DNA of 39,925 nucleotides from positions 1 through 39,925 of the forward strand of contig CAOJUB010000017.1 of NCBI GenBank assembly GCA_948443805.1. Direction: 5' to 3'. How positions within the stretch are numbered: position 1 is the first letter of the stretch; every line of letters starts with the position of its first letter. The position numbers and the translations under genes are program-made. Shown in pieces: positions 1 to 8,929 of the stretch. Under the pieces are notes generated by a model. The model was not told where the DNA came from, did no database searches, and saw only the letters and a program-made list of their open reading frames with translations. Source of the stretch: an uncultured Clostridia bacterium (lineage in GTDB: Bacteria; Bacillota; Clostridia; Oscillospirales; UBA644).

Positions 1-1878
1 GGTGAAGTTCAGTTTGAGGAAGCTTCCTATATAAAGATTCCGTATTCTTCCGACTGGCAGATGGTCTCTCTTGCGGATGATTACGGACAGCCGCTGCTGT
101 TCCATCTTGAAAAGGGGGAAAACACTATCCGGATCAATGCGGTTACCGGCGATATGGGAGATATTATCAACGGTGTTTCCGCTGTTATTACCAAGCTGAA
201 CGCCGATTACCGGAAAATTCTGATGCTGACCGGTTCTTCTCCCGATGCTTACCGTGATTATAAGTTCGATGAGGAAATCCCGGAAGTGGTTGCCGACCTG
301 AAAGCTCAGGGCGACATCCTGAAGAGTATTCATGATGAGCTGGTTTCTATTCTCGGCGGCGACGGTCAGATTTCTGCTACGCTGAAATCGATTTATACGC
401 AGCTGTATGATATGCACGCCAATCCGGATACAATTGCAGAATCCTTCAACTCTTTCCAGACGAACATCACCAACCTCAGCGAATGGCAGCAGACGGTTCA
501 GAGCCAGCCGATGGAACTGGACTATATTCTGATCGCAGAGGAAAATTACGAGGTTCCCAGCGGAAATAATAATTTCTTCCAGGAAGCCTGGTTCCAGATT
601 AAGATGTTCTTTGCTTCGTTCTTTACCGATTTTAATAAAATTTCAACTGTCGGTGCGGAAACCTATACGGAAGAAGCGAGAGTCTGGACGATGGGCGCCC
701 GTGACCAGGCTCAGGTTATGAGAACGGTTATCGACCGGAGTTTTATTCCGGAATATAAAATCAACCTGAACCTTGAACTGGTTCCCGGCGGCGCGCTGCT
801 GCCTTCGATTCTTGCCGGAATCGGGCCCGACGTTGTTTTGAGCATCGGTTCAACGGATGTTATCAACTATGCTTCAAGAAATGCTCTTGAACCGCTGAAC
901 GACTATGCGAATTTTGAAGAAATTAAAACGCGGTTCTCTGATTCGGCGTTTGTCCCCGTCACCCTGGAGCGTGAAATCGGAAAGAGTGAAATTTTCGGTC
1001 TTCCCGAAGCGCAGTCGTTCTCGGTTCTTGTTTACCGGACGGACATTATGTCGGAACTGGGCAGGGGGATTCCCCAGACTTGGGACGATGTTTATGAGCT
1101 GATCCCGGTTATGCAGAAACGGTATATGGATTTTGCACCGCCGGATTATACGACGCTGCTTTACCAGAACGGCGGTCAGTATTATAAAGACAGAGGACAG
1201 TCTACGGATATTGACTCGGAAGTTGCGATCAATACCTTTATTCAGCAGACAGACTTCTATACCTTATATAAATTGCCGATCAGCTATTCATTCCAGAACC
1301 GGTTCAGAAACGGTGAAATGCCTGTCGGTATGTCCGACCTGTACGGTTTTTATAACATGATGGCCGTTTTCGCTCCGGAACTGAAAGGCCTCTGGTCCTT
1401 TACTGAAGTTCCCGGAACGGTGAAGGAGGACGGCACGATCGATCGTTCGGTTGTTACTACCGTTTCTTCCTGCGTTATGTTGGCAAATGCAAAGAATAAG
1501 GAAAATGCCTGGAAGTTCATGTCCTGGTGGACCGATACGGAAGCGCAGACTGATTTCGGTTTGGAAATCGAAAGCGTATTGGGCGCTGCCGGCCGTTATA
1601 ACTCGGCAAACAAAGAAGCGGTGAAGAACCTCAACTGGACGAAGGCCGAACTTGACGTTATCATGGCGCAGTGGGAAAACGTTATCGGTTATCCCGAAAT
1701 GCCCGGCGGATACATGCTCAGCAGAGAACTGGGCTTCGCCACGACCAGCGTTATCGTTGATTATGAAGATCCCCGCGAAACGCTGCTTGACGTTATCAAA
1801 CCGATCAATGAAGAACTTATTAATAAACGTCGCGAACTCGGCTTGCCTTTGGACATGGTTGAGTCGGATGAAGATTAA
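1..1878 (+). CDS. Large extracellular solute-binding protein of a sugar ABC importer (5'-truncated)
   Basis: The reading frame is open from base 1, so the gene starts upstream of the window; the ATG at 61 is internal. The visible part is 625 codons. The C-terminal ~400 residues (from about base 650) look like a family-1 extracellular solute-binding protein: a lobe beginning VWTMGARDQAQVMRTVID, then GPDVVLSIG, an IFGLPEAQSFSVLVYRTDI hinge stretch, a WDDVYELIPVM helix and a late NAWKFMSWWTD segment. The ~200 residues before this are mostly helical, with a short beta-rich ENTIRINAV part, and are not typical of a simple binding protein. Two permease genes follow directly, so the inferred role is capture of an oligosaccharide outside the cell and delivery to the permeases. 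The signal peptide or lipobox is outside the window. The substrate cannot be read from the sequence. Confidence 0.85.
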   Translation, partial: GEVQFEEASYIKIPYSSDWQMVSLADDYGQPLLFHLEKGENTIRINAVTGDMGDIINGVSAVITKLNADYRKILMLTGSSPDAYRDYKFDEEIPEVVADLKAQGDILKSIHDELVSILGGDGQISATLKSIYTQLYDMHANPDTIAESFNSFQTNITNLSEWQQTVQSQPMELDYILIAEENYEVPSGNNNFFQEAWFQIKMFFASFFTDFNKISTVGAETYTEEARVWTMGARDQAQVMRTVIDRSFIPEYKINLNLELVPGGALLPSILAGIGPDVVLSIGSTDVINYASRNALEPLNDYANFEEIKTRFSDSAFVPVTLEREIGKSEIFGLPEAQSFSVLVYRTDIMSELGRGIPQTWDDVYELIPVMQKRYMDFAPPDYTTLLYQNGGQYYKDRGQSTDIDSEVAINTFIQQTDFYTLYKLPISYSFQNRFRNGEMPVGMSDLYGFYNMMAVFAPELKGLWSFTEVPGTVKEDGTIDRSVVTTVSSCVMLANAKNKENAWKFMSWWTDTEAQTDFGLEIESVLGAAGRYNSANKEAVKNLNWTKAELDVIMAQWENVIGYPEMPGGYMLSRELGFATTSVIVDYEDPRETLLDVIKPINEELINKRRELGLPLDMVESDED

Positions 1879-1898
1879 GGAACAGGAGGAGACTTTTG

Positions 1899-2837
1899 AT
1901 GAAGAAGAATGCCGAAGGCGTTTTGGATGATAACAAACTGCGTCGAAACGTCTTATTGAAGAAAAAGTTTCGGAATCTGGACCTGATCGTATTTATGGGG
2001 CCGTATCTGGTTACGTTTGCCGTTTTTACGGTGCTGCCCGTTATTATTTCGTTCATTTTCGGATTTACCAACTTTAACATGATGGAATGGCCTGAATGGG
2101 TCGGTTTGGAGAACTATTCCAGACTTCTTCTCAACGATGAGATTTTCAGCAAGGCCTTTCAGAACACGTTGGTTCTTTCGTTTGTTACCGGACCGCTGGG
2201 CTATATTATCTGCTTTGCGTTTTCCTGGCTGATTAACGAAGTTCCTCCCAAACCCCGCGCCTTTTTGACTTTGTTGTTCTACGCTCCTTCGCTGTCCGGC
2301 GGTTTCGCTTTTGTATGGCAGCTGCTTTTCTCCGGCGACAGCAACGGTTACATCAATGCCTGGCTGCAGCAGTGGGGTATGATCAGCGAACCGATCCAGT
2401 TCCTTTCCGATGCGGATTATATGTGGCCGGTTTGTATTGTGATTATCCTTTGGGGATCGCTGGGAACATCGTTCCTGACCTTTATTGCAGGTCTTCAGAC
2501 GGTGGATAAATCGCTGTATGAGGCCGGCGCTGTCGATGGCATCAAAAACCGGTGGCAGGAACTGTATTTTATTACGCTTCCTTCTATGCGCGGTCAGCTG
2601 ATGTTCGGCGCAATCATGTCGATTACCGGCGCTTTCGGTATCGGCGGTACGATCACTGCGGTTTTCGGATTCCCGACGCAGGATTACACCCTGCATACGA
2701 TTATGCATCATCTGGACGATTATGGCGGCACCCGGTTTGAGATCGGTTACGCCAGCGCAATTGCGACGATTCTGTTCGTTTTGTCTTTTGTCGCAAACCA
2801 GATCGTTCAGTTCCTGATCAAAAAAATAGGAAAGTAA
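1899..2837 (+). CDS. Carbohydrate ABC transporter permease, MalF/UgpA type (first pair)
   Basis: A 312-residue inner-membrane permease of the binding-protein-dependent transport family. Six hydrophobic segments are visible, the first at about residues 27-50 (LIVFMGPYLVTFAVFTVLPV). The cytoplasmic EAA loop that docks the ATPase is YEAGAVDGIKNRWQELYF at about residue 208, followed by TLP. The start is the ATG at 1899, seven bases after AGGAGGAG; a TTG three bases earlier is too close to the Shine-Dalgarno site. The gene lies 20 bases after the binding protein and 13 bases before the next permease, so the three are surely cotranscribed. This would be the MalF-like half of the heterodimer. Substrate unknown. 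Confidence 0.93.
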   Translation: MKKNAEGVLDDNKLRRNVLLKKKFRNLDLIVFMGPYLVTFAVFTVLPVIISFIFGFTNFNMMEWPEWVGLENYSRLLLNDEIFSKAFQNTLVLSFVTGPLGYIICFAFSWLINEVPPKPRAFLTLLFYAPSLSGGFAFVWQLLFSGDSNGYINAWLQQWGMISEPIQFLSDADYMWPVCIVIILWGSLGTSFLTFIAGLQTVDKSLYEAGAVDGIKNRWQELYFITLPSMRGQLMFGAIMSITGAFGIGGTITAVFGFPTQDYTLHTIMHHLDDYGGTRFEIGYASAIATILFVLSFVANQIVQFLIKKIGK

Positions 2838-2850
2838 GGAGGTTGAGAAA

Positions 2851-3813
2851 ATGGCAGATTCTACAGCTGTAAAGCCGAAGAAGAAATTGAAATTTCCTCA
2901 GTTCGGCAAAAAAGAAGTACAGAAAGACGCTTTCGGAAACGAAACGAAAAAGAAGAGACGCTTGTTTAAATACAACCGGATCAACAGAAGTTTCGGCGGA
3001 GACCTTTTCCTCACCCTCGTTCTGGTTATCGGCGGTGTTTTCATGGTGTTCCCGATGATCTACGCGATCTCGAACTCCCTGAAACCAATGTCGGAAATAT
3101 GGCTTTTCCCTCCGAACCTGATCGTTAAAAACCCGACGTTTAAAAACTATACCGACTTGTTCAATATTATGTCGAACTCGCTGGTTCCGTTTTCAAAATA
3201 TCTGTTTAATACGATTCTGATTACGGTTATCGGTACGGCGTGCAACGTCTTCTCGGCTTCGATGTGCGCCTATCCGCTTTCCAAGAGACAGTTCAGAGGA
3301 AAAAAGACCATTTTTGATATTTCAACTTTGTCTCTGATGTTTACCGCAACGGCGGGAAGCATTTCTACTTATATTATTATGACCACCCTTGGCTGGATCG
3401 ATACCTATTGGTCGATTTTGGTTCCGACGCTTGGTTCTTCGTTCGCTCTTTATCTGATTAAAAACTTTATCGATACCTTCCCCGATACGGTTATCGAGGC
3501 CGCAAGAATTGACGGCGCGGGAGAATTCCGGATTTACTGGAAGATTTTGATGCCGGCAATCAAACCCGGATGGCTGACGCTGATTGTTTATGCGGTTCAG
3601 GGTTTCTGGAATACCGGAGCCAGCATTTTTATCTACCGTGAGGAACTGAAGACGCTGGCGTATGCGCTGAGCCAGATTGCTGCGGCGGGTATTGCAAGAG
3701 CCGGCGTTTCCATGGCGATTTCCGTTGTTATGATGCTTGTGCCTGTTTTGACTTTCGTTGTTACGCAGAGTAATATCATCGAAACGATGGCGACATCCGG
3801 TATGAAGGATTAG
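2851..3813 (+). CDS. Carbohydrate ABC transporter permease, MalG/UgpE type (first pair)
   Basis: A 320-residue membrane permease, the second half of the first pair. It has a lysine-rich cytoplasmic N-terminus of about 45 residues (KPKKKLKFPQFGKKEV), then six membrane segments starting near residue 52 (LFLTLVLVIGGVFMVFPMI). The EAA docking loop is EAARIDGAGEFRIYWKILMP near residue 220. AAGGAGG lies seven bases before the ATG, overlapping the end of the preceding gene. The long basic tail before the first membrane segment is unusual for MalG-type permeases, and the second MalG-like permease of this locus (at 9897) has one too, which hints that the two pairs are related. The ATPase is not encoded in the window. 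Confidence 0.93.
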   Translation: MADSTAVKPKKKLKFPQFGKKEVQKDAFGNETKKKRRLFKYNRINRSFGGDLFLTLVLVIGGVFMVFPMIYAISNSLKPMSEIWLFPPNLIVKNPTFKNYTDLFNIMSNSLVPFSKYLFNTILITVIGTACNVFSASMCAYPLSKRQFRGKKTIFDISTLSLMFTATAGSISTYIIMTTLGWIDTYWSILVPTLGSSFALYLIKNFIDTFPDTVIEAARIDGAGEFRIYWKILMPAIKPGWLTLIVYAVQGFWNTGASIFIYREELKTLAYALSQIAAAGIARAGVSMAISVVMMLVPVLTFVVTQSNIIETMATSGMKD

Positions 3814-3824
3814 GAGGTGCGGAT

Positions 3825-5447
3825 ATGAAAAACAATTTTGTTAAAATTCTTGTCTCCTGTATCGTTACGGTTGCTGTTTTCGTTGGTTTTAGCGTGAATA
3901 TGTTTGCTCTTCCTGTTTCGGAAAAGGTCAGCGATAACTATTATTACGATGTTCACGGCGTTGCTGCCGACTCTCCGGTGGCTTACCGGACGGTTCGGAT
4001 GATCGATTACCGGGAGTTGGGACTCCCCGATTCCTTTGAACCGGTGGATCTGTTTGTTCAGGGAGATTATCTGTATATTCTGAACCGCGCCGGAAATTCG
4101 GTGGTTGTTCTGGATCAGAATTATGAGAAAATTACGGAAATCCGTTCTCTGGTTGCCGCACCCGGCGAGGAAATCCCGGAACTGAACAATAAAATCCTTG
4201 ACAGTGAGGGAAATCTGGTTCTGGATTCCGAAATGGCGACCGCCAGCAAATATCAGCTGAACAGCCCCAACGGGCTTTATGTAAACAAGGACGGAGACAT
4301 TTATGTCGCCGATACCAACAACCGCCGTATTGTTGTTTTTGATATTACCGGTACGGTGAAAAACGTGGTTCAGGCGGTAAAGGTTACGGTTCTCGGTTCC
4401 AATTACGTTTTCAAACCGCAGAAACTCGCGGTGGATTCCGGCGGCGGCCTACAGGTGATTGCTTACGGTGTAAACCGCGGTATTATGCAGATCGACGACG
4501 ACGGTACCTTCCGTCAGTTCATCGGTGCGCCGGCGGTTACCATCGACGCGGTGGAATGGTTTTGGCGGCAGTTCGCTTCGGCTGAACAGCGGCAGAGAAT
4601 GGTTACCTACGTTCCTACCGAATACAATAATGTTTCGATCGACGACAGAGGTTTTCTGTATGCCACAATCAGCACGTTGGACGGTGCAAGCCTGAAAGCG
4701 GCGGTAACGGCAAAAGACCTTTCCGGAAAGACTACGCCGATTCTCCGTTTGAATTCTTCCGGTCTGGATTCTCTGAGAAGAAAGGGCTTTTATCCCCCGG
4801 TGGGAGACCTTTCCTTTGATGAAAAATCTCCGACGCAGATTGTTGACGTAGCGATTGCGGACGACGGTTTCTACACCATGCTTGACACCGCGACCGGACG
4901 CTTTTTCACCTATGATGATTCGGGTAATTTCCTCTATATGGCCGGCGGAAAAGGAAACCAGACCGGTTGCTTTAAAACCGCTGCTGCCATTGCCGTAAAA
5001 GGCAGCCAGATGATCGTTTCCGATACGGCGACAAAATCGATTACGATTTTTGAAGAAACGGATTACGCCAAACTGATTAAATCGGCGGTAATCGCGAACT
5101 CTTCCGGACAGTATGAAGTGGCAAAACAGCTCTGGAGCGAAGTTGCGGTGTATAATTCCAACAGCTATATCGCATATATCGGTATGGGAAAAGCCGAAAT
5201 GAGAATGGCGAACGTGCTGCATGATGAATCCCGTTTCGAACACTATGAAAACGCGCTGACGTATTTCTCTCTGGCTACCGAAAAAGAAAACTATTCAAAA
5301 GCCTTTACGGAACTGCAGCGTGAAAGCATGTCGAAAAACTTCGGGCTGATCGTTGGTTCGATCGCTGCGCTGATTATTATTTTGTTTGTTTTGTATTTTG
5401 TTAATAAATACCGTAAAAAGAAGAAAAAGGAAGGGGGCGCAAAATAA
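3825..5447 (+). CDS. Membrane-anchored NHL/beta-propeller protein with a TPR-like tail
   Basis: A 540-residue envelope protein of unknown exact role. It begins with a cleavable-looking signal peptide (MKNNFVKILVSCIVTVAVFVG). NHL-like repeats follow; the clearest is SPNGLYVNKDGDIYVADTNN at about residues 145-165, with further propeller blades such as DVAIADDGFYTMLDTATGR. After about residue 415 there is a helical, TPR-like stretch (GQYEVAKQLWSEVAVYN, ALTYFSLATEKENY). One hydrophobic helix (GLIVGSIAALIIILFVLYFV) and a basic tail YRKKKKKEGG end the protein, so the propeller should face outward. AGGAGGTG precedes the ATG, and the gene starts 11 bases after the permease. NHL propellers bind proteins, RNA or sugars in different families; here, by position, it may organise substrate or transporter parts. 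That is inference. Confidence 0.8.
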   Translation: MKNNFVKILVSCIVTVAVFVGFSVNMFALPVSEKVSDNYYYDVHGVAADSPVAYRTVRMIDYRELGLPDSFEPVDLFVQGDYLYILNRAGNSVVVLDQNYEKITEIRSLVAAPGEEIPELNNKILDSEGNLVLDSEMATASKYQLNSPNGLYVNKDGDIYVADTNNRRIVVFDITGTVKNVVQAVKVTVLGSNYVFKPQKLAVDSGGGLQVIAYGVNRGIMQIDDDGTFRQFIGAPAVTIDAVEWFWRQFASAEQRQRMVTYVPTEYNNVSIDDRGFLYATISTLDGASLKAAVTAKDLSGKTTPILRLNSSGLDSLRRKGFYPPVGDLSFDEKSPTQIVDVAIADDGFYTMLDTATGRFFTYDDSGNFLYMAGGKGNQTGCFKTAAAIAVKGSQMIVSDTATKSITIFEETDYAKLIKSAVIANSSGQYEVAKQLWSEVAVYNSNSYIAYIGMGKAEMRMANVLHDESRFEHYENALTYFSLATEKENYSKAFTELQRESMSKNFGLIVGSIAALIIILFVLYFVNKYRKKKKKEGGAK

Positions 5448-6128
5448 ATGGAAGCCGTTAAAAAATTCTTTAGCCGGTTAGGCAAAGGTACTGCGGAAAT
5501 GTTCAAGAGAATGCCCTTTTTCTTTTACATTCTCGTGCATCCGTTTCAGGGTTTTTACGATTTGAAGGTCGATCCGAAAAGACGGAATATCCCCGGCGCT
5601 GTTTTCCTGTTTGTTTTGCTCGCATTTTCCGCAATTTTTAAAAGACAGCTCCTCGGTTATCTGTATACTTCCCGTGCGGATCAGCTCAACCTTGATATTG
5701 TCGTTGAAATCCTGGTCGCGGTTCTTCCGTATCTGATGTGGGTCATTGCCAACTGGTGCTTTACTTCACTGATGGACGGAGACGGGAAACTGGTGGATAT
5801 CTTCTGCGCGACTGCTGTGGGGGTTATTCCGCTGATTATCTGCAACTTTATCGCCGTTCCCCTGAGTAATTTCCTTTCTCTGGAATCTTCTCAGGTTTAT
5901 ACGGCGGTCACGGCCTTCGGCTATGTCTGGGCTTATCTGACGATTTTCCTCGGTATGGTGGTCACGCACCAGTATTCCGTTGGAAAGGGAATCGTGACAA
6001 CGGTTCTTTCTATTGTCGGCATCATGCTTCTGGCATTTATCATTCTTCTGATTTTTTACCTTGTACAGCAGGTTATCGGCTTTGTTTCTCAGCTGAGTAC
6101 CGAAATTGCGTACAGGATGAATGAATAG
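5448..6128 (+). CDS. Yip1-like multi-pass membrane protein
   Basis: A 226-residue integral membrane protein with about five hydrophobic segments: GAVFLFVLLAFSAIF, VVEILVAVLPYLMWVIANW, FCATAVGVIPLIICNFIAV, AFGYVWAYLTIFLGMVV and SIVGIMLLAFIILLIFYLV. The N-terminal PFFFYILVHPFQGFYDLK resembles the start of bacterial Yip1-domain proteins. The ATG follows the previous stop codon without a gap, and the Shine-Dalgarno purines (AAGGAAGGGGG) lie inside the end of the preceding gene, so translation is probably coupled. The molecular function of bacterial Yip1 proteins is not established. The setting between the NHL protein and the DUF5696 lipoprotein suggests a membrane partner of the importer. Confidence 0.75.
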   Translation: MEAVKKFFSRLGKGTAEMFKRMPFFFYILVHPFQGFYDLKVDPKRRNIPGAVFLFVLLAFSAIFKRQLLGYLYTSRADQLNLDIVVEILVAVLPYLMWVIANWCFTSLMDGDGKLVDIFCATAVGVIPLIICNFIAVPLSNFLSLESSQVYTAVTAFGYVWAYLTIFLGMVVTHQYSVGKGIVTTVLSIVGIMLLAFIILLIFYLVQQVIGFVSQLSTEIAYRMNE

Positions 6129-6141
6129 GGGGTGGATAAGA

Positions 6142-8925
6142 ATGAAAAAAATTAAGTACTTGCTTCTTGGACTTCTCGTTCTTATTCCCGCTGTTCTTCT
6201 TTCTGCCTGCAGCTCTAAAGAAAACGATACTTCTACCGGATATATTTCGGATGAGCAGCGCGCGGCGCACATTCAGGAACTTCAGGGGGACAATAAGGTT
6301 CTCAAAGAGGATTCCTACAAAAAAATTACCCGTGTGCAGGCCAGAGAACTTGGCATTACCGGTATTGCCGATATGTGCAAGCTGATGGAGAACAGCAAGT
6401 TTACCTTCTACTTCAATTTTGAAGATACTGCTTTTGCCATTTACGACAAAACCACGAAGAAGGTCTACCATTCTGACCCGATCAAATCCAATGAGCTGTC
6501 GGACCAGACCGTTTCGATATCTTCCCCGATCTCGCTGGAAGCGTATGACGTTATGAACAAACGGTACGACTTCAACTTTATGCAGAACTGCATGGAAGAT
6601 AAAAACTTCTCGGTGGTCGATATGGGCAATAAAACCATTCGGATCATCTATACCATCGGTAACGACCCGGATAAGGACCTGGTTCCTCCGGTTATTACCA
6701 AGGATACGTACGACGGGATTATTTCCGAACTGGAAAAATCCAATCCCGGAATGATCTATCATCTGAAAAACTGTTACCGCGAAATCACGCCTGATAAAGT
6801 CGATGCGGATATTCGGGAAGCTTACGGAACCTATTTCCCAACGATTGACTATATGACGCTGTATGTTTGCCGTGATCTGAACGCCAAACAGAAAGCGTAT
6901 ATCAAACAGTCGATGGAAGCGGCCGGTTTTACGGTTGAAGATTTGAAAGATGAAATGGAACGTGCGGAGTATCAGGGACCGGAACGTGCGGTTATGTATA
7001 CCATTCCGGTTGATCTTACCCTGCAGGATGACGGGCTGACAGTCAATGTCGATGCCGCAAAAATCCTGGCTCCGGGCAAACAGAAACTTTACAAAATCTA
7101 TCTTTACAGAGGTTTCGCGGCAATCCGCGGACCGATCAACCGTCCGACGGCTGCGGATGAATATATGCTGATACCGGACGGCTCCGGAACAATTATGCCG
7201 GTTAACGGAAATGTGACGACCGATGTCTTTACTTCCCGGATTTACGGCGCTGACGAATCGTTTGCTCCGACGGTTGAAACGGTCGATCAGAAAAGAGCCG
7301 CCCAGATTCTGACTTCGTTTGCTGCGTATGACCGCGGCGAAAACGGCAGCGTAATGGCGATTCTGGAAGAAGGCGGCGCGCAGGCGTTTATTTCGGCCAG
7401 ACCGTTTAACGGTACCAGCAATCTTGTTGCTACGCTGAATTACGATTTGGTTTATTCGGAAAGAGATTACCGTTCCTACAGCTCCAATTCTTCTGCGGAT
7501 TCTTCCGGAAGCGGTGTTGTTTTGGCGAAGGAAGATACGAAGACCAATTTCCGGCTGCGCTATATTCTCGGCGAAGGCGGAAAAACCTATGCCGAATACG
7601 CACAGTTGTATCGGCAGTATCTGATCGATAATGAAAAACTTCCGGCAAAAACGAATTCAGACGCCAAAACTTCGTTGTATGTCGATTTGATCGGCGCATT
7701 CCCGAAAACCGAATCGGTTGTCGGTGTTCCGGTTGAAAAGACCAAACCGCTGACCACCTACGAACAGGCGGCGGAGATTCTGAATCAGCTGAAAAACGAT
7801 GGCGTGAAAAATGTTTCCGCCCGGTATTCCTACTGGGCAAACGGCGGATATGTTTATTCGGTTCACAATAAAGTCCGCCTGATTTCAGAACTGGGAACAG
7901 AGCAGTCTCTGAAGCAGTTGGTTCAGGATGCAAAAGACAGTGGCTATAAACTGTATCCCTCGGCGGAATTCATGTATGTAATCGACGATATTGTCGGCGA
8001 CGGATTCAGCTACGAAAACGATGCTGCCAGACGGTTGGATATGCGGACCGCTTCGGTTTCCGATGTCCGGAATCTGGCAACCGGCGAACAGTCGGCGGAT
8101 ACGGCAATGAAAATTCTGGTTTCGCCCGACCTTCTTCCGGAAATCGGCGCTTCGTACAAGGAATCTCTTGAAAAGATTCTTCCCGACAACAGCAGCATCT
8201 CGCTGGGAAGCATCGGCAGAAACCTGAGTTCCAGCTATAAGACCAACCGGTATGTGGACAGAACCAAAGCGGTTGAATATCAGACCGGTTTGATGGACAC
8301 GTATAAGGATTATAATCAGATGGTTGAGGCCGGAAACGATTATACCTGGAATTACGCGACCGATATTCTGGATCTTCCGATGGGTTCAAGCGAATACGAT
8401 TCCACCCTGGGCAGCATTCCTTTCATCCAGATGGTTCTTCACGGCTATGTCTCTTATTCCGGCGCGCCGGCCAATGTCGGTTCGGATTACAAGATGACGC
8501 TTCTGAAATCTATCGAGACCGGAAGCAATGTCCTGTTCCGCTGGATGGGTGAAGAGGATACGGTATTTGAAAATACCAGTTACGGCAAGATATTCTTCTC
8601 TTCGAATTATAAAAATTCTTACGACAAAGCCGTTGCTCTTTATAAAGAACTTTCCGAACAGCTTGATAAAGTTGCTTCTCTTCCGATTACGGATCATCAG
8701 ACCGCAGTCGCCTATATCAAGGGCGTTGAGGCTCCCGAAGTGATCGGGGAAGAGGACGCTGCTGCTGAAGAAACCCCTGCGGAATCGTCGGAGCTGGTCG
8801 GTACGGGCAATGTCTTTATCACAACTTACGGTGATCGGTACTCTGTCGTTGTCAACTATAACAGCTATGACGTTGTTCTTGAAGACGGCACAGTAGTAGA
8901 AGCCGAAAATTATATTTGGAGGTGA
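6142..8925 (+). CDS. Large surface lipoprotein, DUF5696 type
   Basis: A 927-residue exported protein. The ATG at 6142 is used because AGGGGGTGG lies just upstream and because it gives a clean lipoprotein signal: LLSAC with the lipid-accepting cysteine at residue 23. The upstream in-frame ATG at 6121 overlaps the preceding gene and would bury the signal peptide. The length, the EYMLIPDGSGTIMPVNGN stretch near residue 345, the middle part with FRLRYILGEGGKTYAEYAQ, and the C-terminal GSNVLFRWMGEED and YSVVVNYNSYDVVLEDGT segments fit my memory of DUF5696 proteins found near sugar importers. The C-terminal half, with alternating strands and helices ending in a small beta domain, is reminiscent of TIM-barrel glycoside hydrolases, but I cannot assign catalytic residues. 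The likely role is outer-face binding or cleavage of the substrate taken up by this locus; this is inference. Confidence 0.75.
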   Translation: MKKIKYLLLGLLVLIPAVLLSACSSKENDTSTGYISDEQRAAHIQELQGDNKVLKEDSYKKITRVQARELGITGIADMCKLMENSKFTFYFNFEDTAFAIYDKTTKKVYHSDPIKSNELSDQTVSISSPISLEAYDVMNKRYDFNFMQNCMEDKNFSVVDMGNKTIRIIYTIGNDPDKDLVPPVITKDTYDGIISELEKSNPGMIYHLKNCYREITPDKVDADIREAYGTYFPTIDYMTLYVCRDLNAKQKAYIKQSMEAAGFTVEDLKDEMERAEYQGPERAVMYTIPVDLTLQDDGLTVNVDAAKILAPGKQKLYKIYLYRGFAAIRGPINRPTAADEYMLIPDGSGTIMPVNGNVTTDVFTSRIYGADESFAPTVETVDQKRAAQILTSFAAYDRGENGSVMAILEEGGAQAFISARPFNGTSNLVATLNYDLVYSERDYRSYSSNSSADSSGSGVVLAKEDTKTNFRLRYILGEGGKTYAEYAQLYRQYLIDNEKLPAKTNSDAKTSLYVDLIGAFPKTESVVGVPVEKTKPLTTYEQAAEILNQLKNDGVKNVSARYSYWANGGYVYSVHNKVRLISELGTEQSLKQLVQDAKDSGYKLYPSAEFMYVIDDIVGDGFSYENDAARRLDMRTASVSDVRNLATGEQSADTAMKILVSPDLLPEIGASYKESLEKILPDNSSISLGSIGRNLSSSYKTNRYVDRTKAVEYQTGLMDTYKDYNQMVEAGNDYTWNYATDILDLPMGSSEYDSTLGSIPFIQMVLHGYVSYSGAPANVGSDYKMTLLKSIETGSNVLFRWMGEEDTVFENTSYGKIFFSSNYKNSYDKAVALYKELSEQLDKVASLPITDHQTAVAYIKGVEAPEVIGEEDAAAEETPAESSELVGTGNVFITTYGDRYSVVVNYNSYDVVLEDGTVVEAENYIWR

Positions 8926-8929
8926 TTGA

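Noticed and set aside
4449-5243. 264-codon minus-strand open frame inside the NHL gene
   Set aside because: It is the antisense of a well-supported coding region, with no Shine-Dalgarno site and an arginine/phenylalanine-rich composition typical of shadow frames.
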